From NCBI RefSeq assembly GCF_001590605.1, contig NZ_CP014504.1, positions 620,001 to 684,000 on the forward strand: a DNA stretch of 64,000 bases. Reading direction: 5' to 3'. This DNA is from Pedobacter cryoconitis. Its GTDB lineage: Bacteria > Bacteroidota > Bacteroidia > Sphingobacteriales > Sphingobacteriaceae. This document shows, in pieces, positions 34,230 through 43,037 of this stretch (positions within the stretch are counted from its first letter, which is position 1; the number at the start of each line of letters is the position of its first letter). The notes under the pieces were generated by a model that was given only the letters and a program-made list of their open reading frames with translations, was not told the DNA's origin and did not search any database. The position numbers and the translations under genes are program-made.

Positions 34230-35411
34230 ATGAAAAATCAATCAAGCACTATTTTTCAAGGTGTAAATAAGAAAGAATTTTTAATCAGAAATACTTTCAG
34301 ACTGGCTATATTAATTGTTTTATTTTTAGGCATCAATACGTTTAAAGCAAGTTGTTTAAATAAACCTCCTCATGTAATTATCGGTTATGTAGCAGGTTAT
34401 GATGGTTTGGTTGATATGAATATGATCAAACCAGAAAAGTTGACACACCTTAATTATGCGTTTGCTAATATCAAGAACAATAGGATCAATTTAAAAAATG
34501 CGACTACAGATATTGTTAATTTAAGAAATCTCAACAAATTGAAAATTAAAAATCCAGATTTGAAGATCCTTATTTCAGTTGGCGGATGGACCTACAGTAA
34601 TAATTTTTCAGATATGGCGCTGACAGATACTTCCAGAAAGGCATTTGCCAGGAGCGCTGTTGCATTTGTAGAGAAATATAAACTTGACGGACTTGATATT
34701 GACTGGGAATATCCGGGGCTGCCCGGCGCAGGCAATGTTCACAGACCTGAAGATAAACAGAATTTTACCTTATTGCTAAAGGCTTTAAAAGAAGATCTCA
34801 ATAAGCTGGGGAAGCGAATTAATAAAAAACTTGTACTGACCATAGCAGCAGATTGTTCTAAAGATTTTCTGGATCATACAGAAATGAATAAGGCGCAAGC
34901 ATACCTGGATTATATTAATTTAATGGCGTATGATTTTCTAAATGATCCTCCGGGAAAAACCTTTCATCAGGCGCCGCTATATCCCTCGAAAACTTTCAAT
35001 AACAATAACTCTATTGTGCAATCCGTTCAGCGGTATTTAAAAGAAGGCATACGTCCGGAGAAAATGGTATTGGGAATACCTTTTTACGGACACATTTATC
35101 AGATCAAATCTGATGCGCGCAGTGCTGTCGGAGCAGAACTTAAATCTGCTGTAGGTACCAAAGGTTTTGCGGATATAAAAGACAGTCTCATCAATTCAGG
35201 ACAATTCCAATACCACAGGGACACAACTGCTAAAGCTGCATACTTATTCAATCCTCATAATCAACAGTTTGTTACTTTTGAAGATGAATGGTCGATCCGG
35301 TACAAATGTAAATATTTGAAAGATCAGGGACTAGCAGGGGTGATGTTCTGGGAATATAGTAATGATGAAAAGGGAATTCTTTTGCAGGAGCTTAACCGAA
35401 TGATGAAATAA
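34230..35411 (+). CDS. Glycoside hydrolase family 18 chitinase
   Basis: The 393-residue protein has a short cytoplasmic leader, a signal-type hydrophobic segment (about 22-40) and a single GH18 barrel. Markers are YAFANI after strand 2, LKILISVGGWTYSNNFSDMA (about 111-130, the SxGG motif) and the catalytic DGLDIDWE at 153-160 with proton donor Glu160, then NLMAYDF and the C-terminal GVMFWEYSNDEKG. It cuts chitin or related beta-1,4-GlcNAc polymers, probably exported. No chitin-binding module or secretion domain is attached. It is read alone, 208 bases after the phosphodiesterase, and a terminator follows. Confidence 0.92.
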   Translation: MKNQSSTIFQGVNKKEFLIRNTFRLAILIVLFLGINTFKASCLNKPPHVIIGYVAGYDGLVDMNMIKPEKLTHLNYAFANIKNNRINLKNATTDIVNLRNLNKLKIKNPDLKILISVGGWTYSNNFSDMALTDTSRKAFARSAVAFVEKYKLDGLDIDWEYPGLPGAGNVHRPEDKQNFTLLLKALKEDLNKLGKRINKKLVLTIAADCSKDFLDHTEMNKAQAYLDYINLMAYDFLNDPPGKTFHQAPLYPSKTFNNNNSIVQSVQRYLKEGIRPEKMVLGIPFYGHIYQIKSDARSAVGAELKSAVGTKGFADIKDSLINSGQFQYHRDTTAKAAYLFNPHNQQFVTFEDEWSIRYKCKYLKDQGLAGVMFWEYSNDEKGILLQELNRMMK

Positions 35412-35414
35412 GCA

Positions 35415-35441
35415 TCAGGCTCTGCTGTTACCTGATTTTTG
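35415..35441 (+). terminator. Terminator of the chitinase gene
   Basis: ATCAGG and CCTGAT form a 6-bp stem with an 11-base loop, followed by a five-T run, 4 bases after the chitinase stop. Confidence 0.6.
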
Positions 35442-35467
35442 TTGCTGATTAAAGCACGGGTTGAATT

Positions 35468-38245
35468 TTATGGGTTCGTTGTTTGATTCCTTTTGAATTC
35501 ACTTGGCCTCATTCCATACTTTGATTTAAAGACTGTAGAAAAATAATTTGGGGAAGAAAAGCCAACCATATAGGTGATTTCTGCTATACTATATCTTTCA
35601 TTGGTCAATAGATACCTTGCTTTCTTCAATCTCCTGTTCAGTATATAATCGTTTACACTACAATCCAGTAAAGCTTTTATTTTTCTATAGAGCTGAACTC
35701 TCGAAACCCCTAAAGTCTTACTGATCTGCTCAACACTGAAGTTTTCATTACCCAGGTTCTGTTCTACAAGGCCAGAAAAATCATTGATAAATTTCTTATC
35801 CAGACTTTTGGAAATGGGCTGTTTAGCAATTGAACTGATATCGCTTGTATAGTGAGACTTTAACAACAATCGGTTTTTTAGCAGATTCCTGACATTGGCC
35901 AGGAGATAATTATAATTAAATGGCTTGATAATATAAGCATCTGCCATGCTTTCAATACCGTTTATCTGCTGCTCGAGGCTGTCTTGGGCTGTTAACAGAA
36001 TGATCGGTATATGTGAGGTACGGACATCGGATTTAAGCTTTTCTGAAATTTGTCTGCCTGAAAGGTCAGGAAGAACAACATCACAAATAATCAGATCTGG
36101 TACTTGCTCATAGGCAGAAGTGATACCACTTTCTCCTGTATTAGCGATGAATATCTCATATTCATCGTCAAATTTATCTCCCAGATAATAAAGCAGGTCA
36201 GAGTTGTCTTCAATAATCAATATAGATTGTTCTTTCAGTTGTCTGAGCGCGTCACTGCTTTTTTGTTCTCTGTGCTCCTCTAAATCTGTGGTATAAATTT
36301 TTGCATTTTCATGCAGTTCCTCTTTGAGCAAAGGTTCAACGGATTTCTCTTTTACGCTGAAGTGATCTTCCCCGGTTAATAATTTTATAGTAAAGGTCGT
36401 ACCATACCATTTTTTACTTTCTACTATTAAATCTCCATGATGAAGTTTCATCAGTTCTTTGGATAAGGACAGGCCTAATCCAGATCCTCTTGCAACATTT
36501 GATTCGGCCTGATAAAAGTGCTCAAATATATGATTAACCTCCTCGGGCTCCATTCCAGTTCCATTGTCTTTAACTTCTATGGCTATAAAACGGTCCTGAC
36601 GCTTGATGGTTAAATGTATTGTTCCATTCGCAGTGGTAAATTTAAGGGCGTTGGATAAGAGATTAAAGATCACCTTGTCTAACATATTTGCATCAAACCA
36701 TACTACAATATCTTTTTCCGTTGAGATCAGCCTAAGGTCTATATTTCTTTTTTTTGCGCTGTGCTGAAAACTTTCCAGTATTTCATTCACAAAATCAGTC
36801 AGCTTATTTGCTGATGCCTTTATACGCATTTTATCAAGTTCTATTTTTCGATATTCGATCAGCTGATTAATGAGCCTGAGCAATCTGAATACATTTTTAT
36901 GAATCAATTTTAAGTTTTGCCCGGCCAGTGCATTTATTTTTTCATTTTTAATCAGATCTTCCAGGGGCGAAAGTATCAATGTTAATGGGGTACGGAATTC
37001 ATGCGAAATATTTGTAAAGAAATTGAGTTTGGCCTCAGTAGCTGTTTTTGCTTTCTCTGACATCTCGATCAGCTGGTTACGCTGATTTAAGATTTCCAGG
37101 TTATTGGCCTCCAGTTTTTTATTGATCTTCCTGTTTTCCTGAAGGGAGAAGAAAGCTAAACCACCAAATACAAAAGAAAGTACCAGTGCAATCACTATAA
37201 TGTTTAAAATAAACTGCTGGTTATCAAAAAGAGACCGTTGCTCTTCCAATAAGGTCTGCTGACGTTCAATATCCTGCTGTTGGCTGCTGAATTTATTCCA
37301 CTGCATTTTCATCAGTTGAACATTTGATGAATCAATAACCAATGAAGGCAGTATGTTTTCTTTATCAAAAGATGCTTTGCCCAGTATTTTGAAAGCAGTA
37401 GAAATAGCCTCTTTACCCCCGGTAGGGTATAACATGCTTGCATTAATTACTTTACTGTCAATCATCTGCAGTCCACCACCTGCTCCGGGCAGTGCATCTA
37501 TACCAATAATTTTAATTCTCTTCGTTAAGCCGAGCTGTTGGAGTACCTCTTTTGCGCCTGAAGCCATTTGATCATTATGCGCAAAAATAAGGTCTGTGTA
37601 AGTCAGTGCTTCTTTAAATTTCAAGAGTTGCTTTTCTGAGTTGGGCTTTAGCCAGTCTCCATAAATTTGTGCAGAGATTTTGATCCCTTTGAATCTTTCC
37701 AGTCCTTTTGAAAATCCTTTTTGCCGCTCAATTGCAGGAGAAGATCCCGGCAGCCCCATAATTTCAATAATATTTCCCTTTCCGGCAAGTAAAGAGCCTA
37801 CATACTCACCAGCCATCTTACCAATCTGATAATTATCGGCACCAACATAAGCGGTATAGGAGGATGAAGATATTTTACGGTCAATGATAACCACCGGAAT
37901 ACCTTTATTATAGGCCTGTTCTACAATAGGTGTAAGAGGGTTGGCCTCATTTGGAGAGATAATAAGGAGGTCAATTCCTTGGTCAAGCATTTCTTTGACC
38001 TGTTTAACTTGCCTTTCGCTGCTGTTGTTCGCATCTCTGTAAATTAATTTAGCATCGGGATGAAGTGAAAGCTCCATTTTCATTTCTTCCAGCATGGTTC
38101 TTCGCCATAAATCGGAGCCTACACATTGAGAAAATGCGATTACATATTCAGGATCTTTCTTTTTCTTTTTTCCGCACGATAAAAGGAGCGCACTCAGTAA
38201 GACTAAAATAAATATCCTGGCTAGCAAGAGATGTTTTTGAACCAT
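35468..38245 (-). CDS. Hybrid two-component regulator (LacI-type sensor, kinase, receiver, AraC HTH) for the fructan locus
   Basis: The 925-residue protein is a one-protein two-component system. A lipobox-like LLSC (Cys24) leads a LacI/ribose-binding-type periplasmic sensor (about residues 33-310), one membrane helix (about 345-368), a HisKA with His415 in TNISHEFRTPLTLIL, an HATPase domain (NLLSNALKF, GSGLGLSLSKEL), a receiver with Asp722 in IICDVVLPDLSG and an AraC helix-turn-helix (about 830-917). In Bacteroides the well-studied regulator with a periplasmic sugar-binding sensor of this type (BT1754) binds fructose and controls the fructan locus. The divergent neighbours (sugar porter, SusCD, GH32) suit that role exactly. 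Confidence 0.93.
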   Translation of the reverse strand: MVQKHLLLARIFILVLLSALLLSCGKKKKKDPEYVIAFSQCVGSDLWRRTMLEEMKMELSLHPDAKLIYRDANNSSERQVKQVKEMLDQGIDLLIISPNEANPLTPIVEQAYNKGIPVVIIDRKISSSSYTAYVGADNYQIGKMAGEYVGSLLAGKGNIIEIMGLPGSSPAIERQKGFSKGLERFKGIKISAQIYGDWLKPNSEKQLLKFKEALTYTDLIFAHNDQMASGAKEVLQQLGLTKRIKIIGIDALPGAGGGLQMIDSKVINASMLYPTGGKEAISTAFKILGKASFDKENILPSLVIDSSNVQLMKMQWNKFSSQQQDIERQQTLLEEQRSLFDNQQFILNIIVIALVLSFVFGGLAFFSLQENRKINKKLEANNLEILNQRNQLIEMSEKAKTATEAKLNFFTNISHEFRTPLTLILSPLEDLIKNEKINALAGQNLKLIHKNVFRLLRLINQLIEYRKIELDKMRIKASANKLTDFVNEILESFQHSAKKRNIDLRLISTEKDIVVWFDANMLDKVIFNLLSNALKFTTANGTIHLTIKRQDRFIAIEVKDNGTGMEPEEVNHIFEHFYQAESNVARGSGLGLSLSKELMKLHHGDLIVESKKWYGTTFTIKLLTGEDHFSVKEKSVEPLLKEELHENAKIYTTDLEEHREQKSSDALRQLKEQSILIIEDNSDLLYYLGDKFDDEYEIFIANTGESGITSAYEQVPDLIICDVVLPDLSGRQISEKLKSDVRTSHIPIILLTAQDSLEQQINGIESMADAYIIKPFNYNYLLANVRNLLKNRLLLKSHYTSDISSIAKQPISKSLDKKFINDFSGLVEQNLGNENFSVEQISKTLGVSRVQLYRKIKALLDCSVNDYILNRRLKKARYLLTNERYSIAEITYMVGFSSPNYFSTVFKSKYGMRPSEFKRNQTTNP

Positions 38246-38388
38246 AGTTATCAGTTGATATGAACTGGATTTACCTGAGCAAAATTTATTTGGTTAGATC
38301 CTGCTTTTAACAATTTCTATTAAAGGTAGAGAAAATAGACATGGGTTAGAAGATAAGTAGCCTTGACGGGAGAGAACAATTGGAACGT

Positions 38389-38405
38389 AATGTATCAAAA
38401 GTATA
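38389..38405 (+). promoter_or_regulatory. Operator-like repeat, copy 1, upstream of the fructan operon
   Basis: AATGTATCAAAAGTATA matches copy 2 at 14 of 17 positions and lies 22 bases from it, two helical turns, in the same orientation. This spacing is usual for AraC-type dimers such as the C-terminal domain of hybrid two-component regulators. Confidence 0.45.
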
Positions 38406-38410
38406 AAATG

Positions 38411-38427
38411 AATGTTTCAAAAACATA
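38411..38427 (+). promoter_or_regulatory. Operator-like repeat, copy 2
   Basis: AATGTTTCAAAAACATA shares the pattern of copy 1. Its 15-base core TGTTTCAAAAACATA recurs exactly, inverted, at 38503-38517. Confidence 0.5.
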
Positions 38428-38502
38428 AGTCTGGATTTTATTTAACATTATAAATCATTTAAATGACTGAATATCAATGTTTTGTTTATTGTTGATAATT
38501 TG

Positions 38503-38517
38503 TATGTTTTTGAAACA
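38503..38517 (-). promoter_or_regulatory. Operator-like repeat, inverted copy 3
   Basis: TATGTTTTTGAAACA is the exact reverse complement of the 15-base core at 38413-38427, with 90 bases between centres. It lies 65 bases before the porter ATG at 38582. The three sites sit only in the divergent regulator/porter region. Confidence 0.5.
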
Positions 38518-38581
38518 AATTTGATGTTAATGAGCTGTGGTTTTAGGCAACTTACACTCCACAACCAATAATAAACTCTTT

Positions 38582-39913
38582 ATGAAAAAACATTCCGTCC
38601 TGGCTTGGTCCATGGTCGTAGCCCTTGGCGGCTTTCTGTTCGGATTTGATACTGCTGTGATTTCTGGTGCAGAGAAATCAATTCAGCAATTCTGGAATCT
38701 TTCTGCTTTTGCTCACGGTCTTACGATCTCTATTGCACTTATAGGAACTGTTATTGGCTCTCTTATCGGTTCAAAACCATCAGATCGTTTTGGAAGAAAA
38801 AACACTTTATACTTTGTTGCGGCAGCTTATCTGCTCTCTTCGCTGGGAACTGCTTTAGCAGATAACTGGCATGTATTTTTAGCATTTAGATTTCTGGGAG
38901 GACTGGGTGTAGGGATTTCTTCAGTTACCGCACCTATCTATATATCTGAAGTTTCTCCCGCGCACCGCAGAGGCAGACTGGTAGGCTTGTTTCAGTTCAA
39001 TGTAGTACTTGGAATCCTGATCTCTTATCTTTCAAATTATCTTTTAAGCCAGGGAGGAGAAGCGTCCTGGAGATGGATGCTTGGTGTGCAGGCATTCCCT
39101 TCCATTATCTTTTTGGTACTGATCTATTTTATTCCGGAAAGTCCCCGCTGGTTAATCCTTAAAAGAGGAGCGACAGAAAAGGCGCTGGAAATCCTCAGAA
39201 TCATCAATCCGCTAAACTGCAATGAAGAACTTGCTTCAATTCAGAAATCCGGTTTAGACATTCAGCAGAATAAATCAGCAGATGGGCTTTTTTCCGGTAA
39301 GTATAACAAACCAGTCATGCTAGCCGTTTTATTTGCTTTTTTCAACCAGGTTTCGGGCATTAATGCGATTATTTATTATGCGCCAAGAATATTTGAAATG
39401 GCTGGTCTGGGTGCACATTCTTCGCTGCTTTCTACGGTTGGTATTGGTATGGTCAATTTCATCTTTACATTGCTGGCCATCAATATCATTGATAAAGTAG
39501 GCAGAAGAACACTCATGTTAATCGGATCTATTGGATTGATTGTTTCATTGGCACTCATTGCATTTACTTTTTTAGGCGCAAAATCCAGTGGGTTTCAGAT
39601 TCCAATCTATGTGATGCTTTTTATTGCTTTTTTTGCTTTTTCGCAAGGTGCGGTAATCTGGGTCTTCATTTCGGAGATCTTTCCAAACCAGGTACGCGCA
39701 AAAGGGCAAACGCTTGGAAGCTCTACGCATTGGGTCATGGCAGCATTGATTGCATTCTGTTTTCCTTATCTGGCAGAATCCTTTGGCGGTGCTAATATCT
39801 TTTTCTTCTTCTGTGCGATGATGGTATTACAGTTAATATTTGTCTGGAGAATGATGCCTGAAACAAAAGGTCAGTCTTTGGAACAGATAGAAACTGGAAT
39901 TGTAATGCATTAA
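38582..39913 (+). CDS. MFS sugar porter, probable fructose/hexose importer
   Basis: From the ATG at 38582 (an earlier one at 38537 adds 15 unconserved residues) the product is 443 residues with 12 membrane helices. It has sugar-porter signatures: GGFLFGFDTAVISGA (first helix), SDRFGRKNT, the RFLGGLGVGISSVTAPIYISEVSPAHRRGRL segment, PESPRWL at mid-loop, QVSGINAIIYYAP, DKVGRRTLML and PETKGQSLEQIE at the end. It imports a monosaccharide released in the periplasm, here most likely fructose. It is the first gene of the operon with SusC (24 bases downstream), SusD and GH32. Confidence 0.92.
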   Translation: MKKHSVLAWSMVVALGGFLFGFDTAVISGAEKSIQQFWNLSAFAHGLTISIALIGTVIGSLIGSKPSDRFGRKNTLYFVAAAYLLSSLGTALADNWHVFLAFRFLGGLGVGISSVTAPIYISEVSPAHRRGRLVGLFQFNVVLGILISYLSNYLLSQGGEASWRWMLGVQAFPSIIFLVLIYFIPESPRWLILKRGATEKALEILRIINPLNCNEELASIQKSGLDIQQNKSADGLFSGKYNKPVMLAVLFAFFNQVSGINAIIYYAPRIFEMAGLGAHSSLLSTVGIGMVNFIFTLLAINIIDKVGRRTLMLIGSIGLIVSLALIAFTFLGAKSSGFQIPIYVMLFIAFFAFSQGAVIWVFISEIFPNQVRAKGQTLGSSTHWVMAALIAFCFPYLAESFGGANIFFFFCAMMVLQLIFVWRMMPETKGQSLEQIETGIVMH

Positions 39914-39937
39914 AAATTAAACCAAATTATAAATCTT

Positions 39938-42900
39938 ATGAGAAAATTTTACCTCACCTGGCTTTTTGTCCTGGTGGCGATTGGCTTGGCATTGGGCCAG
40001 ACCAAATCTGTCAGCGGAGTCGTTACCGATAGCGAGTCCGTTCCCCTGGAAGCAGTTACTGTTGTTATAGTCGGTACACAGAAAATTACAAGGACAGATG
40101 CTAATGGTGCATTTAGAATCGAAGTAACTGCCGGGCAGTCTTTACGGTTTATTTATATCGGTGCCGATCCATTAACCTATCCGATAAATGCAGAATCTGC
40201 CAATTTAAAGATCAAATTAGGGATTTCGATCAACAAGCTCAACGAGGTTGTGGTAACGGGTTATCAAAAAGAACGCAGGAAAGATATAACCGGCGCAGTA
40301 AATGTTGTTGATGTTGCTAAAATTAAGGATATTCCATCTGGAAATGCAGTGAAGTCACTTCAAGGCCGTGTACCTGGCGTACTGATTACGACAGATGGTT
40401 CACCAACCGGGCAGGCAACTGTCAGAATTCGTGGAATTGGTACTTTAGGTAACAACGATCCCTTGTATGTTATAGATGGCATTCCAACCAAAAATGGTAT
40501 GGAGCAGCTCAATCAAAGCGATATAGAATCTATTCAAGTGCTTAAAGATGCATCGTCAGCCACGATATATGGCTCAAGAGCTGCAAATGGAGTTATTATT
40601 ATTACCACAAAAAAGGCAAAGAAGGGTTACTCCAAGGTTGATTTTAATGCCTCTGCTTCCATCCAGAATTATGCGACGAAATTAAAAACCCTGAATGCAG
40701 AAGAAAGGGGAAGAGCTTACTGGCAAGCCTCTGTCAATGATAAGGTCAATCCTAATAACAACCAGATCTATCAATATAACTGGAATAATAATTTTAACAA
40801 CCCGGTATTAAACAGCGTAATTTTTCCAGAATACATTGATGCTGCTAAAACTATGAAGCCTGCAGATACGCACTGGTTTGATGAAATTTCTCAAAATTCA
40901 ATAATTCAGTCTTATGATGCCACAGTTTCCAATGGCGGAGAAAAGGGAAACAGCCTTTTTTCAATTGGTTATTATGACAACAAAGGGATTGTCAGGAAAT
41001 CAAGAAGTCAGAAATATACGGCAAGATTTAATTCTGATTATAGTTACCTGAATAACAAACTGAAAGTTGGTGAGAATTTTTCGTTGAGCTATATTAAAAA
41101 TGCACTTATTCCATCGAGCGACATTCTTTTTGCCTCGCTTGTTCAACAGCCGGTTGTTCCTGTACATACGGTAACAGGTGGTTGGGGCGGCCCTGCTGCA
41201 GGGATGACCGATAGACAGAATCCTGTAAGGCTAATTGAGGACAATACACAGAATAGCGCTAATTTCTTCAGGCTTTTCGGAAATGCATATGCAGATTACC
41301 AGCTTATTCCAGGCTTAAACTTCAGAACCAATTTTGGAGTAGATTATAATGGTACTTACCAGAGGTTACTTAAAAAATCATATACTTCTGGCTTTTTATC
41401 TGATCCGGCTAACCAGGTGAGCAATTCTCAAGCCTATCAGGGTAATGTGATCTGGCAGAATACCTTAAATTATAAGGTCACCCGTGAAAAACATAATATT
41501 GAAGTCTTGCTTGGGCAGGAATACATTAAAAACATTAACCAGGAATTCTCTGCAAGCAGACAAGGCCTTGCGCTTGAAAATATTGATTATGCCTATCTTA
41601 ATGCAGGCACAACAAATACGCTGAATGGTGGGAGTGGTGCAGGAAACACATTATTATCCTATTTCGGAAAAGCCAATTACAGTTATAACGATAGATACAT
41701 TGCATCTGTTACTTTAAGAAGAGATGGGTCTTCGCGTTTCGGTAAAGAAAACCGTTATGGAATATTTCCCGCATTCTCGCTGGGCTGGAGATTGAGTGAG
41801 GAGAAATTTATAAAGGATCTTGGTCTGTTCTCTGATCTGAAACTTAGATACGGCTGGGGCCGTTCAGGAAATCAGGAAATTCCAAACAATGCAACGCTTT
41901 CTCTGTATTCAGCTATTTATGGTACCGATCCAACATGGGATTTTGATCGTGGGACGGCATATGATATTAAAGGGGCAGGTACTGGTCAGCTTCCTTCTGG
42001 TTTTACTTCAATTCAGCAAGGGAATGACAAGCTGAAATGGGAATCGTTGAAAGAGTCTAATTTTGGTGTTGACTTTGGCCTTTGGAACAATAAGGTTACC
42101 GGATCAATTGATTATTTTATCAAAAAGACTTCAGATATCCTGATCAGTCCGGGTTACCTGGCCGTACTTGGTGACGGTGGTAACAGCTATAGCAACGGTG
42201 CTTCCTTGCAAAATAAGGGGCTCGATGCGATCATTAGCTATGAAGATAAAATTGGAAGTGACTTCAGTTTCAATCTGACTGGTAATTTTTCTCTCTATAG
42301 AAATAAGGTAACTTATTTACCTAAGGATGTTTTAGCTTCCTATCCAGGAAATGGTACAGATAAAAATGTACTTGGAAGGCCCATCAATTCTTACTTTGGT
42401 TATGTCGCAGATGGGTTGTTTACCTCTCAGGCAGAAGTGGATGCCTATGCCAGTCAACCAGGAAAAGGGTTGGGACGGATTAAATACAAGGATCTGAATG
42501 GTGATGGCGTAATTAACGATCTGGACAGGGATTTTATCGGCAGTAACAGTCCTAAATTTACTTACGGTTTAAACGTATCACTTACTTATAAAAACTTTGA
42601 CATGAGTTTTTTCCTTCAGGCGATAAACGTAGATGTGATGAACGAGTTTAAGACCTATACTGATTTTTCTTCGTTATGGACCGGGACCAACTGGGGAAGC
42701 AGAACGCTTGATGCCTGGACGCCAGCTAATCCAAATTCTACTATACCTGCTTTAACGCTGGTAGACCGTAACAATGAAGGCAGATCTTCAACTTATTTCA
42801 TTGAGAACGGTTCCTACCTGAAGTTGAGAAATCTGCAGATTGGTTTTAACCTGAAAAAGGCGCTGAATATGAAAATACAGAATCTAAGGGTTTATATTCA

Positions 42901-43018
42901 GGGCAGTAATTTATTCACTATTAAAAGCAAGTCATTTACAGGGACGGACCCGGAAATTCCAAATTACGGATTTCCTGTACCCATTGTTGGAACCATTGGC
43001 TTAAATATCACATTATAA
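39938..43018 (+). CDS. SusC/RagA TonB-linked outer-membrane transporter of the fructan locus
   Basis: The 1026-residue protein has a signal peptide (residues 1-20, ending ALGQ), no STN domain, a CarboxypepD_reg-like domain (KSVSGVVTDSESVPLEAVTV), a plug (GSPTGQATVRIRGIGTLGNNDPLYVIDGIP) and a barrel ending ITL. Lack of the STN domain fits control by the hybrid two-component regulator rather than by an ECF sigma/FecR pair. It brings fructan oligosaccharides into the periplasm. SusD follows 19 bases downstream. Confidence 0.92.
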   Translation: MRKFYLTWLFVLVAIGLALGQTKSVSGVVTDSESVPLEAVTVVIVGTQKITRTDANGAFRIEVTAGQSLRFIYIGADPLTYPINAESANLKIKLGISINKLNEVVVTGYQKERRKDITGAVNVVDVAKIKDIPSGNAVKSLQGRVPGVLITTDGSPTGQATVRIRGIGTLGNNDPLYVIDGIPTKNGMEQLNQSDIESIQVLKDASSATIYGSRAANGVIIITTKKAKKGYSKVDFNASASIQNYATKLKTLNAEERGRAYWQASVNDKVNPNNNQIYQYNWNNNFNNPVLNSVIFPEYIDAAKTMKPADTHWFDEISQNSIIQSYDATVSNGGEKGNSLFSIGYYDNKGIVRKSRSQKYTARFNSDYSYLNNKLKVGENFSLSYIKNALIPSSDILFASLVQQPVVPVHTVTGGWGGPAAGMTDRQNPVRLIEDNTQNSANFFRLFGNAYADYQLIPGLNFRTNFGVDYNGTYQRLLKKSYTSGFLSDPANQVSNSQAYQGNVIWQNTLNYKVTREKHNIEVLLGQEYIKNINQEFSASRQGLALENIDYAYLNAGTTNTLNGGSGAGNTLLSYFGKANYSYNDRYIASVTLRRDGSSRFGKENRYGIFPAFSLGWRLSEEKFIKDLGLFSDLKLRYGWGRSGNQEIPNNATLSLYSAIYGTDPTWDFDRGTAYDIKGAGTGQLPSGFTSIQQGNDKLKWESLKESNFGVDFGLWNNKVTGSIDYFIKKTSDILISPGYLAVLGDGGNSYSNGASLQNKGLDAIISYEDKIGSDFSFNLTGNFSLYRNKVTYLPKDVLASYPGNGTDKNVLGRPINSYFGYVADGLFTSQAEVDAYASQPGKGLGRIKYKDLNGDGVINDLDRDFIGSNSPKFTYGLNVSLTYKNFDMSFFLQAINVDVMNEFKTYTDFSSLWTGTNWGSRTLDAWTPANPNSTIPALTLVDRNNEGRSSTYFIENGSYLKLRNLQIGFNLKKALNMKIQNLRVYIQGSNLFTIKSKSFTGTDPEIPNYGFPVPIVGTIGLNITL

Positions 43019-43037
43019 AATCTTAGCTATAAAGAAG

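Noticed and set aside
35468..38245. Separate LacI-type binding protein plus separate kinase
   Set aside because: The frame is continuous through all domains and matches the known fused regulator design, so no split or frameshift is present.
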